The notes beneath the pieces were generated by a model, which was given only the letters and a program-made list of their open reading frames with translations, made no database searches and was not told where the DNA came from. A stretch of DNA of 64,000 nucleotides, from the NCBI RefSeq assembly GCF_014596525.1, contig NZ_MSJP01000106.1, forward strand, positions 1 through 64,000. The letters are read 5' to 3'. This DNA is from Streptomyces sp. CBMA291 (GTDB taxonomy: Bacteria > Actinomycetota > Actinomycetes > Streptomycetales > Streptomycetaceae). Positions 40,540-52,106 of the stretch are shown here, one piece after another. Position numbers and translations under genes: made by a program. The stretch's first letter is position 1, and every line of letters begins with the position of its first letter.

Positions 40540-40565
40540 CCGCGCGCGCCGATCGGCGCGCGCGG
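40540..40565. terminator. Perfect 26-bp GC palindrome between yajC and secD
   Basis: 11-bp arms (40540-40550 with 40555-40565) around GATC. It could terminate or attenuate between yajC and secD, or serve as a symmetric protein site. Confidence 0.55.
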
Positions 40566-40669
40566 CCCCCGGGAACGGTTCCACGTCTGCGGGGGATGGT
40601 CCCCACACACACTTCGTGGCCGTCCCGCGCATACCCGGCGCGGGGCGGTTGGACAGGGAGATACGACAG

Positions 40670-42433
40670 GTGGCAGCACCGAAGAAGGGCCGAAGGCCGG
40701 CGGGGGGACAGAGCCGGCCGGGCCGCGCCCTGGCACTCATCCTGATCGCCATGGTCGCACTCACCGGCGGCATGTTCTGGTCGGGGCACACCACCCCGCG
40801 CCTGGGCATCGACCTCGCCGGTGGTACGTCGATCACGCTCAAGGCCAAGGCGGAGCCCGGCCAGGAGTCGGCGGTCAACGAGACCAACATGAACACCGCG
40901 GTCGACATCATCGAGCGCCGTGTCAACGGTCTGGGTGTCTCCGAGGCCGAGGTCCAGACGCAGGGCCGCGAGAACATCATCGTCAACATCCCTCGCGGGA
41001 CGAACGAGAAGCAGGCCCGTGAGCAGGTCGGCACCACCGCCCAGCTCTACTTCCGGCCCGTTCTCGCGGTGACGAACGGCGGACCCGCTCCGGCGCCCGC
41101 CGCCTCCGGTTCCCCCACGACCGCTCCGGCCACGCCGAAGCCGTCCGCCTCCGCCACCGGCGCCGCCGCCGACGGCAAGACCCCGACGACCGGCGCCACC
41201 CAGGGCCGCGCGCTCACCGACGCCCTCAAGGCCCCGAGCCCCACCGGCACCCCCTCGGCCGCCGCGACCCCGGTCCCCACCGGCACCGCCCCGACGGCCC
41301 CGGCCCCGACGGCCGACCCGGCCACCGCGGCCCTGGAGAAGAAGTTCACCGAGCTGAACTGCCTCGACCCGAAGCAGCGCGCCGCCGTCGGCCAGGGCGT
41401 CAAGCCCGAGCAGCCCGCCGTCGCCTGCGGCGAGGACCAGCCCGGCGTCTGGTCGAAGTACCTCCTCGGCCCGGCCGAGGTCGAGGGCCGTGACGTCGAC
41501 GACGCCAAGGGCGTCTTCGACCAGCAGCGCGGCATGTGGATCGTCACCATGGACTTCACGGGCGCCGGCTCCAAGAAGTTCCAGGCGATCACCAGCAAGC
41601 TGTCCGCCCAGGCCGACCCGCAGAACCGCTTCGCGATCGTCCTCGACGGCGAGGTCGTCTCGGCCCCCTCGGTGCGCCAGACGCTGAGCGCCAGCGCCGA
41701 GATCTCCGGCAGCTTCAACCAGCAGTCCGCCCAGGACCTCGGCAACATCCTGTCCTACGGCGCCCTGCCGCTCTCCTTCCAGACCCAGAGCGTCGACACC
41801 GTCACCGCCGCGCTCGGCGGCGACCAGCTCGAAGCCGGTCTCATCGCCGGTGCCATCGGCCTGGCGCTCGTCATCGTCTACCTGGTCGCCTACTACCGCG
41901 GCCTGTCGATGATCGCCATCCTCAGCCTCGGCGTCTCCGCGCTGCTCACCTACGTGATCATGGCCCTGCTCGGCCCGGCCATCGGCTTCGCGCTGAACCT
42001 GCCGGCCGTCTGCGGCGCCATCGTCGCCATCGGCATCACCGCGGACTCGTTCATCGTCTACTTCGAGCGCATCCGCGACGAACTCCGCGAGGGCCGCACG
42101 CTCCGCCCGGCCGTCGAGCGCGCCTGGCCGCGCGCCCGCCGCACCATCATGGTCTCCGACTTCGTGTCGTTCCTGGCCGCGGCCGTGCTCTTCATCGTCA
42201 CCGTCGGCAAGGTCCAGGGCTTCGCGTTCACGCTCGGCCTGACCACCCTGCTCGACATCGTCGTGGTCTTCCTCTTCACCAAGCCGGTCATGACGCTCCT
42301 GGCCCGGACCAAGTTCTTCGGCAACGGCCACGCCTGGTCCGGTCTGGACCCGAAGCGCCTCGGCGCCAAGCCGCCGCTGCGCCGTACCCGCCGTGCCACC
42401 GCCTCTGGCCCTGTCGACCCGAAGGAGGCGTGA
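40670..42433 (+). CDS. secD: Protein translocase subunit SecD
   Basis: A 587-residue membrane protein. The first TM helix (about 22-40) is followed by RLGIDLAGGTSITLKA, the P1 periplasmic-type domain with a Pro/Ala/Thr-rich insert of about 85 residues (bases about 41080-41330), DFTGAGSKKFQAIT and IVLDGEVVSAPSVRQTL, and five more TM helices with the RND-like pattern ITADSFIVYFERIRDELREG. SecD with SecF uses the proton gradient to complete preprotein export. GTG 40670 has GGGAG ten bases upstream. Four bases overlap is absent; secF starts two bases after the stop. Confidence 0.97.
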   Translation: MAAPKKGRRPAGGQSRPGRALALILIAMVALTGGMFWSGHTTPRLGIDLAGGTSITLKAKAEPGQESAVNETNMNTAVDIIERRVNGLGVSEAEVQTQGRENIIVNIPRGTNEKQAREQVGTTAQLYFRPVLAVTNGGPAPAPAASGSPTTAPATPKPSASATGAAADGKTPTTGATQGRALTDALKAPSPTGTPSAAATPVPTGTAPTAPAPTADPATAALEKKFTELNCLDPKQRAAVGQGVKPEQPAVACGEDQPGVWSKYLLGPAEVEGRDVDDAKGVFDQQRGMWIVTMDFTGAGSKKFQAITSKLSAQADPQNRFAIVLDGEVVSAPSVRQTLSASAEISGSFNQQSAQDLGNILSYGALPLSFQTQSVDTVTAALGGDQLEAGLIAGAIGLALVIVYLVAYYRGLSMIAILSLGVSALLTYVIMALLGPAIGFALNLPAVCGAIVAIGITADSFIVYFERIRDELREGRTLRPAVERAWPRARRTIMVSDFVSFLAAAVLFIVTVGKVQGFAFTLGLTTLLDIVVVFLFTKPVMTLLARTKFFGNGHAWSGLDPKRLGAKPPLRRTRRATASGPVDPKEA

Positions 42434-42434
42434 G

Positions 42435-43514
42435 ATGTCGAAGCTCGGAGATCTCGGCGCCCGGCTCCACCGCGGTGAGGTCGGCTACGACTTCATCGGC
42501 AACCGCAAGATCTGGTATGGCCTGTCCATCCTGATCACCATCACCGCCATCGTCGCCCTGGCCGTCCGCGGCATCAACATGGGCATCGAGTTCCAGGGCG
42601 GCGCCGTCTTCACCACCCCGAAGTCGGAAGTCTCCGTCAGCCAGGCCCAGGAGTTCGCGGAAGAGGCCTCCGGCCACGACGCGATCGTCCAGAAGCTCGG
42701 CAACGGCTCCCTGCGCATCCAGGTCGGCGGCCTCGACACCGAGCAGTCCGACAAGGTCCGCGCCGATCTGGCCAAGGAACTCGGCGTCGCCGAGGACAAG
42801 ATCGCGGCCGAGCTGGTCGGCCCCAGCTGGGGCGAGCAGATCGCCAACAAGGCCTGGACCGGCCTGGGGGTCTTCATGATCCTCGTGGTGATCTACCTGG
42901 CCATCGCCTTCGAGTGGCGGATGGCGATCGCGGCCCTCGTCGCCCTCATCCACGACCTCACGATCACCGTCGGCGTCTACTCGCTGGTCGGCTTCGAGGT
43001 CACCGTGGGTACGGTCATCGGTCTGCTGACGATCCTCGGCTACTCGCTCTACGACACCGTCGTGGTCTTCGACTCCCTCAAGGAGTCGACGAAGGACATC
43101 ACCAAGCAGACCCGCTTCACCTACAGCGAGCTGGCCAACCGTTCGATCAACGGCACCCTGGTCCGTTCGATCAACACCACCGTCGTCGCGCTGCTCCCGG
43201 TCGCGGGACTGCTCTTCATCGGCGGCGGCGTCCTCGGCGCGGGCATGCTCAACGACATCTCGCTCTCGCTGTTCGTCGGCCTCGCCGCCGGTGCGTACTC
43301 CTCGATCTTCATCGCCACCCCGCTGGTCGCCGACCTCAAGGAGCGCGAACCGTCGATCAAGGCCCTGCGCAAGCGCATCCTCGCCAAGCGGGCGAGCGCC
43401 GCGGCCAAGGGCGAGTCCTTCGACGCCGCGGACGGCCCGCTCGACGAAGGGGCCGAAGCCGCCGTGGTCGGCCCCCAGCAGGGCCGCCGCAGCACCCAGG
43501 AGCGCCGAGGATGA
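42435..43514 (+). CDS. secF: Protein translocase subunit SecF
   Basis: A 359-residue partner of SecD with six TM helices. Signatures are NMGIEFQGGAVF, GLLTILGYSLYDTVVVFDSLKE and TRFTYSELANRSINGTLVRSINTT. ATG 42435 is preceded by GGAGG that lies in the last codons of secD. The C-terminal cytosolic tail is charged. The stop overlaps apt (ATGA). Confidence 0.97.
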   Translation: MSKLGDLGARLHRGEVGYDFIGNRKIWYGLSILITITAIVALAVRGINMGIEFQGGAVFTTPKSEVSVSQAQEFAEEASGHDAIVQKLGNGSLRIQVGGLDTEQSDKVRADLAKELGVAEDKIAAELVGPSWGEQIANKAWTGLGVFMILVVIYLAIAFEWRMAIAALVALIHDLTITVGVYSLVGFEVTVGTVIGLLTILGYSLYDTVVVFDSLKESTKDITKQTRFTYSELANRSINGTLVRSINTTVVALLPVAGLLFIGGGVLGAGMLNDISLSLFVGLAAGAYSSIFIATPLVADLKEREPSIKALRKRILAKRASAAAKGESFDAADGPLDEGAEAAVVGPQQGRRSTQERRG

Positions 43515-44062
43515 CCGCCGGGGCCCAGGACGTCACCCGGCTCCTGCTCAGCCGTATCCGTGACGTCCCCGACTATCCGAAGCCGGGCGTGCTGTTCAAG
43601 GACATCACGCCGCTGCTCGCGGACCCGGAGGCCTTCACGGCCCTCACCGACGTCCTCGCCGAGCTGTGCTCCGCGCACGGCGCCACGAAGATCGTCGGCC
43701 TGGAGGCCCGCGGCTTCATCCTGGCCGCCCCGGTGGCCGTCCGCGCGGGCCTGGGCTTCATCCCGGTCCGCAAGGCCGGCAAGCTCCCCGGGGCCACGCT
43801 CCGCCAGGCGTACGAGCTGGAGTACGGCACCGCCGAGATCGAGGTGCACGCCGAGGACCTGGACGCGGGCGACCGCGTGATGGTCATCGACGACGTCCTC
43901 GCCACCGGCGGGACGGCCGAGGCCTCGATCGAGCTGATCCGGCGCGCGGGCGCCGAGGTCGCGGGCGTCGCGGTCCTCATGGAGCTGGGCTTCCTGCCGG
44001 GCCGCGCCCGGCTCGAACCCGCCCTCAAGGGGGCTCCGCTCACCTCGCTGATCACCGTCTGA
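43511..44062 (+). CDS. apt: Adenine phosphoribosyltransferase
   Basis: A 183-residue type I phosphoribosyltransferase. The PRPP loop is VMVIDDVLATGGTAEAS; other Apt features are YPKPGVLFKDITPLLADP, GLEARGFILAAPVA and PVRKAGKLPG. It salvages adenine to AMP. It is coupled to secF by ATGA and stands next to rel, the usual actinobacterial order. Confidence 0.97.
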   Translation: MTAGAQDVTRLLLSRIRDVPDYPKPGVLFKDITPLLADPEAFTALTDVLAELCSAHGATKIVGLEARGFILAAPVAVRAGLGFIPVRKAGKLPGATLRQAYELEYGTAEIEVHAEDLDAGDRVMVIDDVLATGGTAEASIELIRRAGAEVAGVAVLMELGFLPGRARLEPALKGAPLTSLITV

Positions 44063-44119
44063 CGGACGGACCGACACCCGTCGGTCACCGTCCGGCACAC
44101 GGACCGAGGCCCGTACGAA

Positions 44120-44150
44120 GGGGCGCTCCGGGGAATCCCCAGAGCGCCCC
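44120..44150 (+). terminator. Terminator after apt
   Basis: 9-bp outer arms (44120-44128 with 44142-44150) enclosing an inner GGGGA/TCCCC pairing, followed by CCGTCGTTTTC. Confidence 0.75.
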
Positions 44151-44254
44151 CGTCGTTTTCCGGAATGCCCCGGTCCGGTACCCCGGAGCGGGCGCCCCCG
44201 GCCGCACCGGCCCGCTCACGCCCAGGCGCGTGAGCGGCGCACCCGGGGGCTCGA

Positions 44255-44260
44255 TACGAT
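44255..44260 (+). promoter_or_regulatory. Candidate -10 box of rel
   Basis: TACGAT, 49 bases before the TTG start; no good -35. It suits a separate promoter for rel after the apt terminator. Confidence 0.35.
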
Positions 44261-44309
44261 GGGCTCTCCGGGCCTGACCGGGGGCCCCGGAACCGCACGA
44301 GGAGCGCTC

Positions 44310-46781
<2,472 letters not shown>

Positions 46782-46796
46782 AGCCGGTCACGGCGG

Positions 46797-46842
46797 TACG
46801 AGGAAGGCCCCCCGGCGCGAGCACCGGGGGGCCTTCCTCGTA
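46797..46842. terminator. Bidirectional terminator, 19-bp stem
   Basis: Perfect inverted repeat (46797-46815 with 46824-46842), 8-base loop, between rel and the convergent DUF349 gene. Confidence 0.9.
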
Positions 46843-46884
46843 CGGTCACGGCCTCAGCCGCTCGCGCGCACGGTCGTCACGGCC

Positions 46885-48114
46885 TCAGCCGCCGAACTCC
46901 TCCAGGCCCTTCAGCGCCTGGTCGAGCAGGGCCTGACGGCCCTCCAGCTCACGGCCGAGCTTGTCGGCCTTGGAGTCGTTGCCCGCCGCACGGGCCGCGT
47001 CGATCTGCTTGCGCAGCTTCTCGACGGCGTCCTGGAGCTGACCGGTCAGACCCGCGGCACGCGCGCGCGCCTCCGGGTTCGTCCGGCGCCACTCGGCCTC
47101 CTCGGCCTCCTGGATCGCCCGCTCCACGGCGTGCATCCGGCCCTCGACCTTGGGACGCGCGTCGCGCGGCACGTGCCCGATGGCCTCCCAGCGCTCGTTG
47201 AGGGAACGGAAGGCCGCACGGGCCGCCTTCAGCTCCGTCACCGGCACCAGCTTCTCGGCCTCGGTGGCGAGGTCCTCCTTCAGCTTGAGGTTCTCCGTCT
47301 GCTCCGCGTCCCGCTCGGCGAAGACCTCGCCGCGCGCCGCGAAGAAGACGTCCTGGGCGCCGCGGAAACGGTTCCACAGGTCGTCCTCGTGCTCGCGCTG
47401 AGCCCGGCCCGCCGCCTTCCAGTCCGCCATCAGCTCGCGGTAGCGGGCCGCCGTGTTGCCCCAGTCGGCGGAGTTCGACAGCGACTCCGCCTCGGCGACC
47501 AGACGCTCCTTGACCTTGCGGGCGTCCTCGCGCTGCGCGTCCAGCGAGGCGAAGTGCGCCTTGCGCCGCTTCGAGAACGCCGAGCGGGCGTGCGAGAAGC
47601 GGTGCCACAGCTCGTCGTCGGACTTGCGGTCGAGCCGGGGCAGCCCCTTCCAGGTGTCCACCAGGGCCCGCAGCCGCTCGCCCGCCGAGCGCCACTGCTC
47701 GCTCTGGGCCAGCTCCTCGGCCTCCGTGACGAGCCGCTCCTTGGCGACACGCGCCTCGTCGGTCTGCTTGGCCTTCTGGGCCTTGCGCTCCTCGCGGCGC
47801 GAGTCGACCGTCCCGACCAGCTTGTCCAGCCGGGCGCCGAGCGCGGCCAGGTCGCCGACGGCGTGGTGCTCGTCGATCTGCTGCCGGATGTGCTCGATCG
47901 CCGTCGTGGCGTCCTTCGCCGAGAGGTCGGTGGTCCTCACCCGCTTCTCGAGGAGGCCGATCTCGACAACCAAGCCCTCGTACTTGCGCTCGAAGTAGGC
48001 CAGGGCCTCCTCAGGGGTGCCGGCCTGCCACGATCCGACGACCTTCTCACCCTCGGCCGTCCGCACGTACACGGTGCCCGTCTCGTCGACGCGGCCCCAC
48101 GGGTCGCTGCTCAC
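46885..48114 (-). CDS. DUF349 coiled-coil protein
   Basis: A 409-residue charged helical protein. The N-terminal part (about 1-30) starts SSDPWGRVDETGTVYVRTAEGEKVVGSW, then several DUF349-type helical repeats of about 70 residues (for example LDRKSDDELWHRFSHARSAFSKRRKAHF and AQREHEDDLWNRFRGAQDVFFAARGEVF). It ends in a coiled tail. Function is not established. GTG 48114 has GAGGAGG five bases upstream. It is convergent with rel and about 200 bases downstream of the cyclophilin gene, same strand. Confidence 0.88.
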   Translation of the reverse strand: MSSDPWGRVDETGTVYVRTAEGEKVVGSWQAGTPEEALAYFERKYEGLVVEIGLLEKRVRTTDLSAKDATTAIEHIRQQIDEHHAVGDLAALGARLDKLVGTVDSRREERKAQKAKQTDEARVAKERLVTEAEELAQSEQWRSAGERLRALVDTWKGLPRLDRKSDDELWHRFSHARSAFSKRRKAHFASLDAQREDARKVKERLVAEAESLSNSADWGNTAARYRELMADWKAAGRAQREHEDDLWNRFRGAQDVFFAARGEVFAERDAEQTENLKLKEDLATEAEKLVPVTELKAARAAFRSLNERWEAIGHVPRDARPKVEGRMHAVERAIQEAEEAEWRRTNPEARARAAGLTGQLQDAVEKLRKQIDAARAAGNDSKADKLGRELEGRQALLDQALKGLEEFGG

Positions 48115-48315
48115 AGCGCCTCCTCACCATGATGCCGTCGTGGGGTGGTCCCCCCCGGGCATCGTCCACAGTTTCCCGGCGGGCCTCGCCCGCCTTCCGC
48201 AGCGCGGCCCGAGGGCGCGACGCTGCACAACGCCAATCTAGGCGAACCGCGCCCCGGCTGTCCGCTCCCAGCGCGACCGAGATTCGGCCGTGACGCGCGG
48301 CCGAGGACCCCCGGC

Positions 48316-49128
48316 CTACTTCTTCGTCACGGTCGCCTTCTCGATGGTGACCGGCGTCTTCGGGGCGCCGTCCGACGCACCGCCCTCGACGCCTGCCTTG
48401 GCCACGTCCTGCACGACCTTCAGGCTCTTCGCGTCGAACGTGCCGAAACGGGTGTACGTGGGGGGCAGCCTGGTGTCCTTGTAGACCAGGAAGAACTGCG
48501 AGCCGCCACTGCCCGGCTGCCCGGTGTTGGCCATGGCCACCGTGCCGGGCCGGTAGGTGACCGTGCCGTCCTTGCCCGGTGCGCCGAGGGCGGCGAGGTC
48601 CTCGTCCGGGATGTTGTAGCCGGGGCCGCCGGTGCCGTCGCCCTTGGGGTCGCCGCACTGGAGCACGTAGATGCCCTCGGTGGTGAGCCGGTGGCACTTG
48701 GTCCCGTCGAAGTACTTCTTGTCGGCGAGGTGCTTGAAGGAGTTCACCGTGTGCGGGGTCTTCGCCGCGTCCATGGTGATCGCGACGGTGCCCTGGTCCG
48801 TGGCGAGTTCCATGGTGTAGGCCGCCTTGGCGTCGATCGCCATCTTCGGCTCCGGGCTCGCCGACTCGCTCTGCGAGGGAGCCGCCGAGGTCGGCGTGTC
48901 GCCCACCGTGTCCGCCGCGGTGACGTCCTTGTTCCTGTCCTTGGCGTCGTCGCCCGTCAGCGCCACGGACGCGTACACCGCGCCGCCCGCCGCGACGACC
49001 ACCGCGAGGACGGCCGCGACGACGGTGGTGCGCCGCTTCGCCTTGCGCTGGTCCTCCTCCCGTCGCTGCTGCTGCCGTGCGTACTTCTCCCTGGCGAGCT
49101 GCCGCCGACGCTGATCGCTGCTGACCAC
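48316..49128 (-). CDS. Membrane-anchored cyclophilin-type peptidyl-prolyl isomerase
   Basis: A 270-residue protein. A basic cytosolic N-terminus (SSDQRRRQLAREKYARQQQRREEDQRKAKRR) precedes one TM segment (TTVVAAVLAVVVAAGGAVYASVAL), a Ser/Thr/Pro linker and the cyclophilin domain (about 115-270) with TPHTVNSFKHLADKKYFDGTKCHRL, GGPGYNIPDE, MANTGQPGSGGSQFFLVY. It should help fold exported proteins outside the membrane. The start GTG 49128 has AGGAG eight bases upstream; a longer frame to 49332 is not supported. Confidence 0.9.
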   Translation of the reverse strand: MVSSDQRRRQLAREKYARQQQRREEDQRKAKRRTTVVAAVLAVVVAAGGAVYASVALTGDDAKDRNKDVTAADTVGDTPTSAAPSQSESASPEPKMAIDAKAAYTMELATDQGTVAITMDAAKTPHTVNSFKHLADKKYFDGTKCHRLTTEGIYVLQCGDPKGDGTGGPGYNIPDEDLAALGAPGKDGTVTYRPGTVAMANTGQPGSGGSQFFLVYKDTRLPPTYTRFGTFDAKSLKVVQDVAKAGVEGGASDGAPKTPVTIEKATVTKK

Positions 49129-49291
49129 CGGATCCGCTCCTGTTCGTTCGTGTGTTCCTGGCCTGGCCGGATGTGCCCGTACCGTATACGGGTTGGCTGT
49201 GGAAGCGGCACCGCCGGTAGGCTCTGATCTGCTGGATCCCGTGATTTCCGGGGCCCGCTCACCCACCGCCGGACGACACTTAAGGACGAAC

Positions 49292-49999
49292 GTGCTGATT
49301 GCCGGGTTCCCCGCCGGGGCCTGGGGGACCAACTGCTACGTGGTCGCCCCCGCCGCAGGCGAGGAGTGCGTGATCGTCGACCCGGGCCACCAGGCCGCCA
49401 GGGGAGTCGAGGAGACGCTGAAGAAGCATCGGCTCAAGCCCGTCGCCGTCGTCCTCACCCATGGACACATCGACCACGTCGCCTCCGTCGTCCCCGTGTG
49501 CGGCGCCCATGACGTCCCCGCGTGGATCCACCCCGCCGACCGCTACATGATGAGCGACCCGGAGAAGGGCATCGGCCGCTCCATCGGCATGCCCCTCATG
49601 GGCGAGCTGACCGTGGGGGAGCCCGACGACGTACGGGAACTCGCCGACGGCACCGCGCTGAACCTCGCGGGTCTGGAGTTCTCCGTCGCCCACGCGCCCG
49701 GCCATACCAAGGGGTCGGTGGCCTTCAGGATGCCGGAGACAGCGGAGATCCCCTCCGTGTTCTTCTCCGGGGACCTGCTGTTCGCCGGCTCCATCGGACG
49801 CACCGACCTGCCCGGCGGTGACATGGACGAGATGCTCGCTTCGCTGGCCCGTGTGTGCCTGCCGCTCGACGACTCGACCGTGGTGCTGTCGGGACACGGT
49901 CCCCAGACGACCATCGGCCAGGAGCGCGCCACCAACCCCTATCTGCGGGACGTGGCCTCCGGCCTCGGGAGCGCGAAGGCTCCCCGACGAGGAATGTGA
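49292..49999 (+). CDS. Metallo-beta-lactamase-fold hydrolase (glyoxalase II-like)
   Basis: A 235-residue protein with the zinc motif LTHGHIDHVAS (HxHxDH, about residues 54-60), a second ligand region HAPGHTKGSVAF and FFSGDLLFAGSIGRTDLPGGD, as in the hydroxyacylglutathione hydrolase-like branch. Since actinomycetes use mycothiol, a thioester substrate other than glutathione is likely. GTG 49292 has AAGGA five bases upstream; a TAGGCT -10-like box lies at about 49217. hisS begins nine bases after the stop. Confidence 0.9.
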   Translation: MLIAGFPAGAWGTNCYVVAPAAGEECVIVDPGHQAARGVEETLKKHRLKPVAVVLTHGHIDHVASVVPVCGAHDVPAWIHPADRYMMSDPEKGIGRSIGMPLMGELTVGEPDDVRELADGTALNLAGLEFSVAHAPGHTKGSVAFRMPETAEIPSVFFSGDLLFAGSIGRTDLPGGDMDEMLASLARVCLPLDDSTVVLSGHGPQTTIGQERATNPYLRDVASGLGSAKAPRRGM

Positions 50000-50007
50000 C
50001 GACCTAC

Positions 50008-51270
50008 GTGAGCACCTTCAAGGCCCCCAAGGGCACGTACGACCTGATCCCGCCGAACTCGGCGAAGTACCTCGCGGTCCGCGAGGCCATCTCGGCGCCG
50101 CTGCGCCGCTCCGGCTACGGCTACGTCGAGACCCCCGGCTTCGAGGACGTGAACCTCTTCGCCCGCGGCGTCGGCGAGTCCACGGACATCGTGACCAAGG
50201 AGATGTACGCCTTCGAGACCAAGGGCGGCGACCGCCTCGCCCTGCGCCCCGAGGGCACCGCCTCCGTGCTCCGCGCCGCCCTGGAGGCCAACCTCCACAA
50301 GGCGGGCAACCTCCCGGTCAAGCTCTGGTACTCCGGTTCGTACTACCGCTACGAGCGCCCGCAGAAGGGCCGCTACCGCCACTTCTCGCAGGTCGGCGCC
50401 GAGGCGATCGGCGCGGAGGACCCGGCGCTCGACGCCGAGCTGATCATCCTGGCCGACGAGGCCTACCGCTCGCTCGGCCTGCGGAACTTCCGCATCCTGC
50501 TGAACTCCCTCGGCGACAAGGAGTGCCGCCCCGTCTACCGGGAGGCCCTCCAGACCTTCCTGCGCGGCCTCGACCTCGACGAGGACACCCTGCGCCGCGC
50601 CGACATCAACCCGCTGCGCGTCCTCGACGACAAGCGCGAGGCCGTCCAGAAGCAGCTGGCCGACGCCCCGCTCCTGCGCGACTACCTGTGCGACGCCTGC
50701 AAGGCGTACCACGAGGAGGTCCGCGCCCTGATCACCGCGGCGGGCGTGACCTTCGAGGACGACGCCAAGCTGGTGCGCGGCCTCGACTACTACACCCGGA
50801 CCACCTTCGAGTTCGTCCACGACGGCCTCGGCTCGCAGTCCGCCGTCGGCGGCGGCGGCCGCTACGACGGCCTCTCCGAGATGATCGGCGGCCCCGCGCT
50901 GCCCTCGGTGGGCTGGGCGCTCGGCGTCGACCGCACGGTCCTCGCCCTGGAGGCCGAGGGCGTCACGCTCGACCTGCCCTCCGCCACCAGCGTCTTCGCC
51001 GTGGCCATCGGCGAGGAGGCGCGCCGGATCCTCTTCGGCAAGATCACCGAGCTGCGCCGGGCGGGCGTCGCCGCCGACTTCTCCTTCGGCGGCAAGGGCC
51101 TCAAGGGCGCCATGAAGGACGCCAACCGCTCGGGCGCCCGCCTCGCCCTCGTCGCCGGGGAACGCGACCTCGCCGAGGGCCTCGTCCAGCTCAAGGACAT
51201 GGAGTCCGGCGAGCAGCAGGCGGTCCCGCTGGACGGCCTGCTCGACGCGGTCAAGGCCAAGCTGGCCTGA
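50008..51270 (+). CDS. hisS: Histidyl-tRNA synthetase
   Basis: A 420-residue class II synthetase: APKGTYDLIPP at the N-terminus, motif 2 LRPEGTASVLRA and WYSGSYYRYERPQKGRYRHFSQVGAEAIG, HisA GLDYYTRTTFEF, motif 3 PSVGWALGVDRTVLAL, and a C-terminal anticodon-binding domain. It charges tRNA-His. GTG 50008 gives the usual N-terminus STFKAPKG; GTG 49996, four residues longer, overlaps the MBL stop (GTGA) and is also possible. Confidence 0.97.
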   Translation: MSTFKAPKGTYDLIPPNSAKYLAVREAISAPLRRSGYGYVETPGFEDVNLFARGVGESTDIVTKEMYAFETKGGDRLALRPEGTASVLRAALEANLHKAGNLPVKLWYSGSYYRYERPQKGRYRHFSQVGAEAIGAEDPALDAELIILADEAYRSLGLRNFRILLNSLGDKECRPVYREALQTFLRGLDLDEDTLRRADINPLRVLDDKREAVQKQLADAPLLRDYLCDACKAYHEEVRALITAAGVTFEDDAKLVRGLDYYTRTTFEFVHDGLGSQSAVGGGGRYDGLSEMIGGPALPSVGWALGVDRTVLALEAEGVTLDLPSATSVFAVAIGEEARRILFGKITELRRAGVAADFSFGGKGLKGAMKDANRSGARLALVAGERDLAEGLVQLKDMESGEQQAVPLDGLLDAVKAKLA

Positions 51271-51286
51271 CGGAGCCACCACCGTC

Positions 51287-51328
51287 GGAGAGGGCCGGTC
51301 CACGCGCGCGCGTGGACCGGCCCTCTCC
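51287..51328 (+). terminator. Terminator of hisS, 42-base palindrome
   Basis: 20-bp arms (51287-51306 with 51309-51328) separated by only two bases, starting 17 bases after the hisS stop. Confidence 0.88.
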
Positions 51329-51436
51329 ACGTCTCCCTTACGCCGCCCACACTTATCCTCCGCGAACGGTGCCCGCTCGGCCCCGTACGGCACAATGACC
51401 CTGCCCCACAGGCCCGCGAGCGAGGGAAATGGCGAC

Positions 51437-52063
51437 ATGACGAAGGCAGCGGTGGATCCGGCCGCGACCGGCCGGAACGGCGAGGACGGCATCGGCGCGG
51501 GCAAGGGCCTCGCCTGGCTCCTCGTGATCACCGGAGCGGCCGGGGTGCTCGCCGCCTGGGTCATCACCATCGACAAGTTCAAGCTTCTCGAAGACCCGAA
51601 CTTCACCCCCGGGTGCAGCCTCAACCCGATCGTCTCCTGCGGCAACATCATGAAGAGCGAGCAGGCCTCGGTCTTCGGCTTCCCCAACCCGATGCTCGGC
51701 CTCGTCACCTACGCCGCGGTCGTCGCGATCGGGGCGGGCCTGCTCGCCGGAGCCCGCTACCGCCGCTGGTACTGGCTCGGCCTCAACGCGGGCATGCTCT
51801 TCGGCGTCGGCTTCTGCACCTGGCTGATGTACCAGTCGCTGTACGAGATCAACTCGCTCTGCCTCTGGTGCTGCCTGGCCTGGGTCGCCACCATCGTCAT
51901 GTTCTGGTTCGTGACCTCGCACAACGTGCGCCGGGGCGCGATCCCCGCCCCCTCGGGCCTGCGGACCTTCTTCGACGAGTTCACCTGGATCCTCCCCGTC
52001 CTGCACATCGGGATCATCGGCATGCTGATCCTGACCCGCTGGTGGGACTTCTGGACGAGCTGA
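51437..52063 (+). CDS. Vitamin K epoxide reductase-family protein
   Basis: A 208-residue membrane protein with five or so hydrophobic segments. The VKOR active-site CxxC is seen in INSLCLWCCLAW, and the loop Cys pair in PGCSLNPIVSCGNIM. Such proteins reoxidise thiol-disulfide exchange enzymes by passing electrons to quinone, supporting disulfide formation in exported proteins. ATG 51437 is preceded by GAGGGAA nine bases upstream. A frame to 51395 is not supported. Confidence 0.93.
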   Translation: MTKAAVDPAATGRNGEDGIGAGKGLAWLLVITGAAGVLAAWVITIDKFKLLEDPNFTPGCSLNPIVSCGNIMKSEQASVFGFPNPMLGLVTYAAVVAIGAGLLAGARYRRWYWLGLNAGMLFGVGFCTWLMYQSLYEINSLCLWCCLAWVATIVMFWFVTSHNVRRGAIPAPSGLRTFFDEFTWILPVLHIGIIGMLILTRWWDFWTS

Positions 52064-52106
52064 CGGACGCCCGCGTTGTCGGTGCCGTGACCTAGGCTTC
52101 ATGAAC

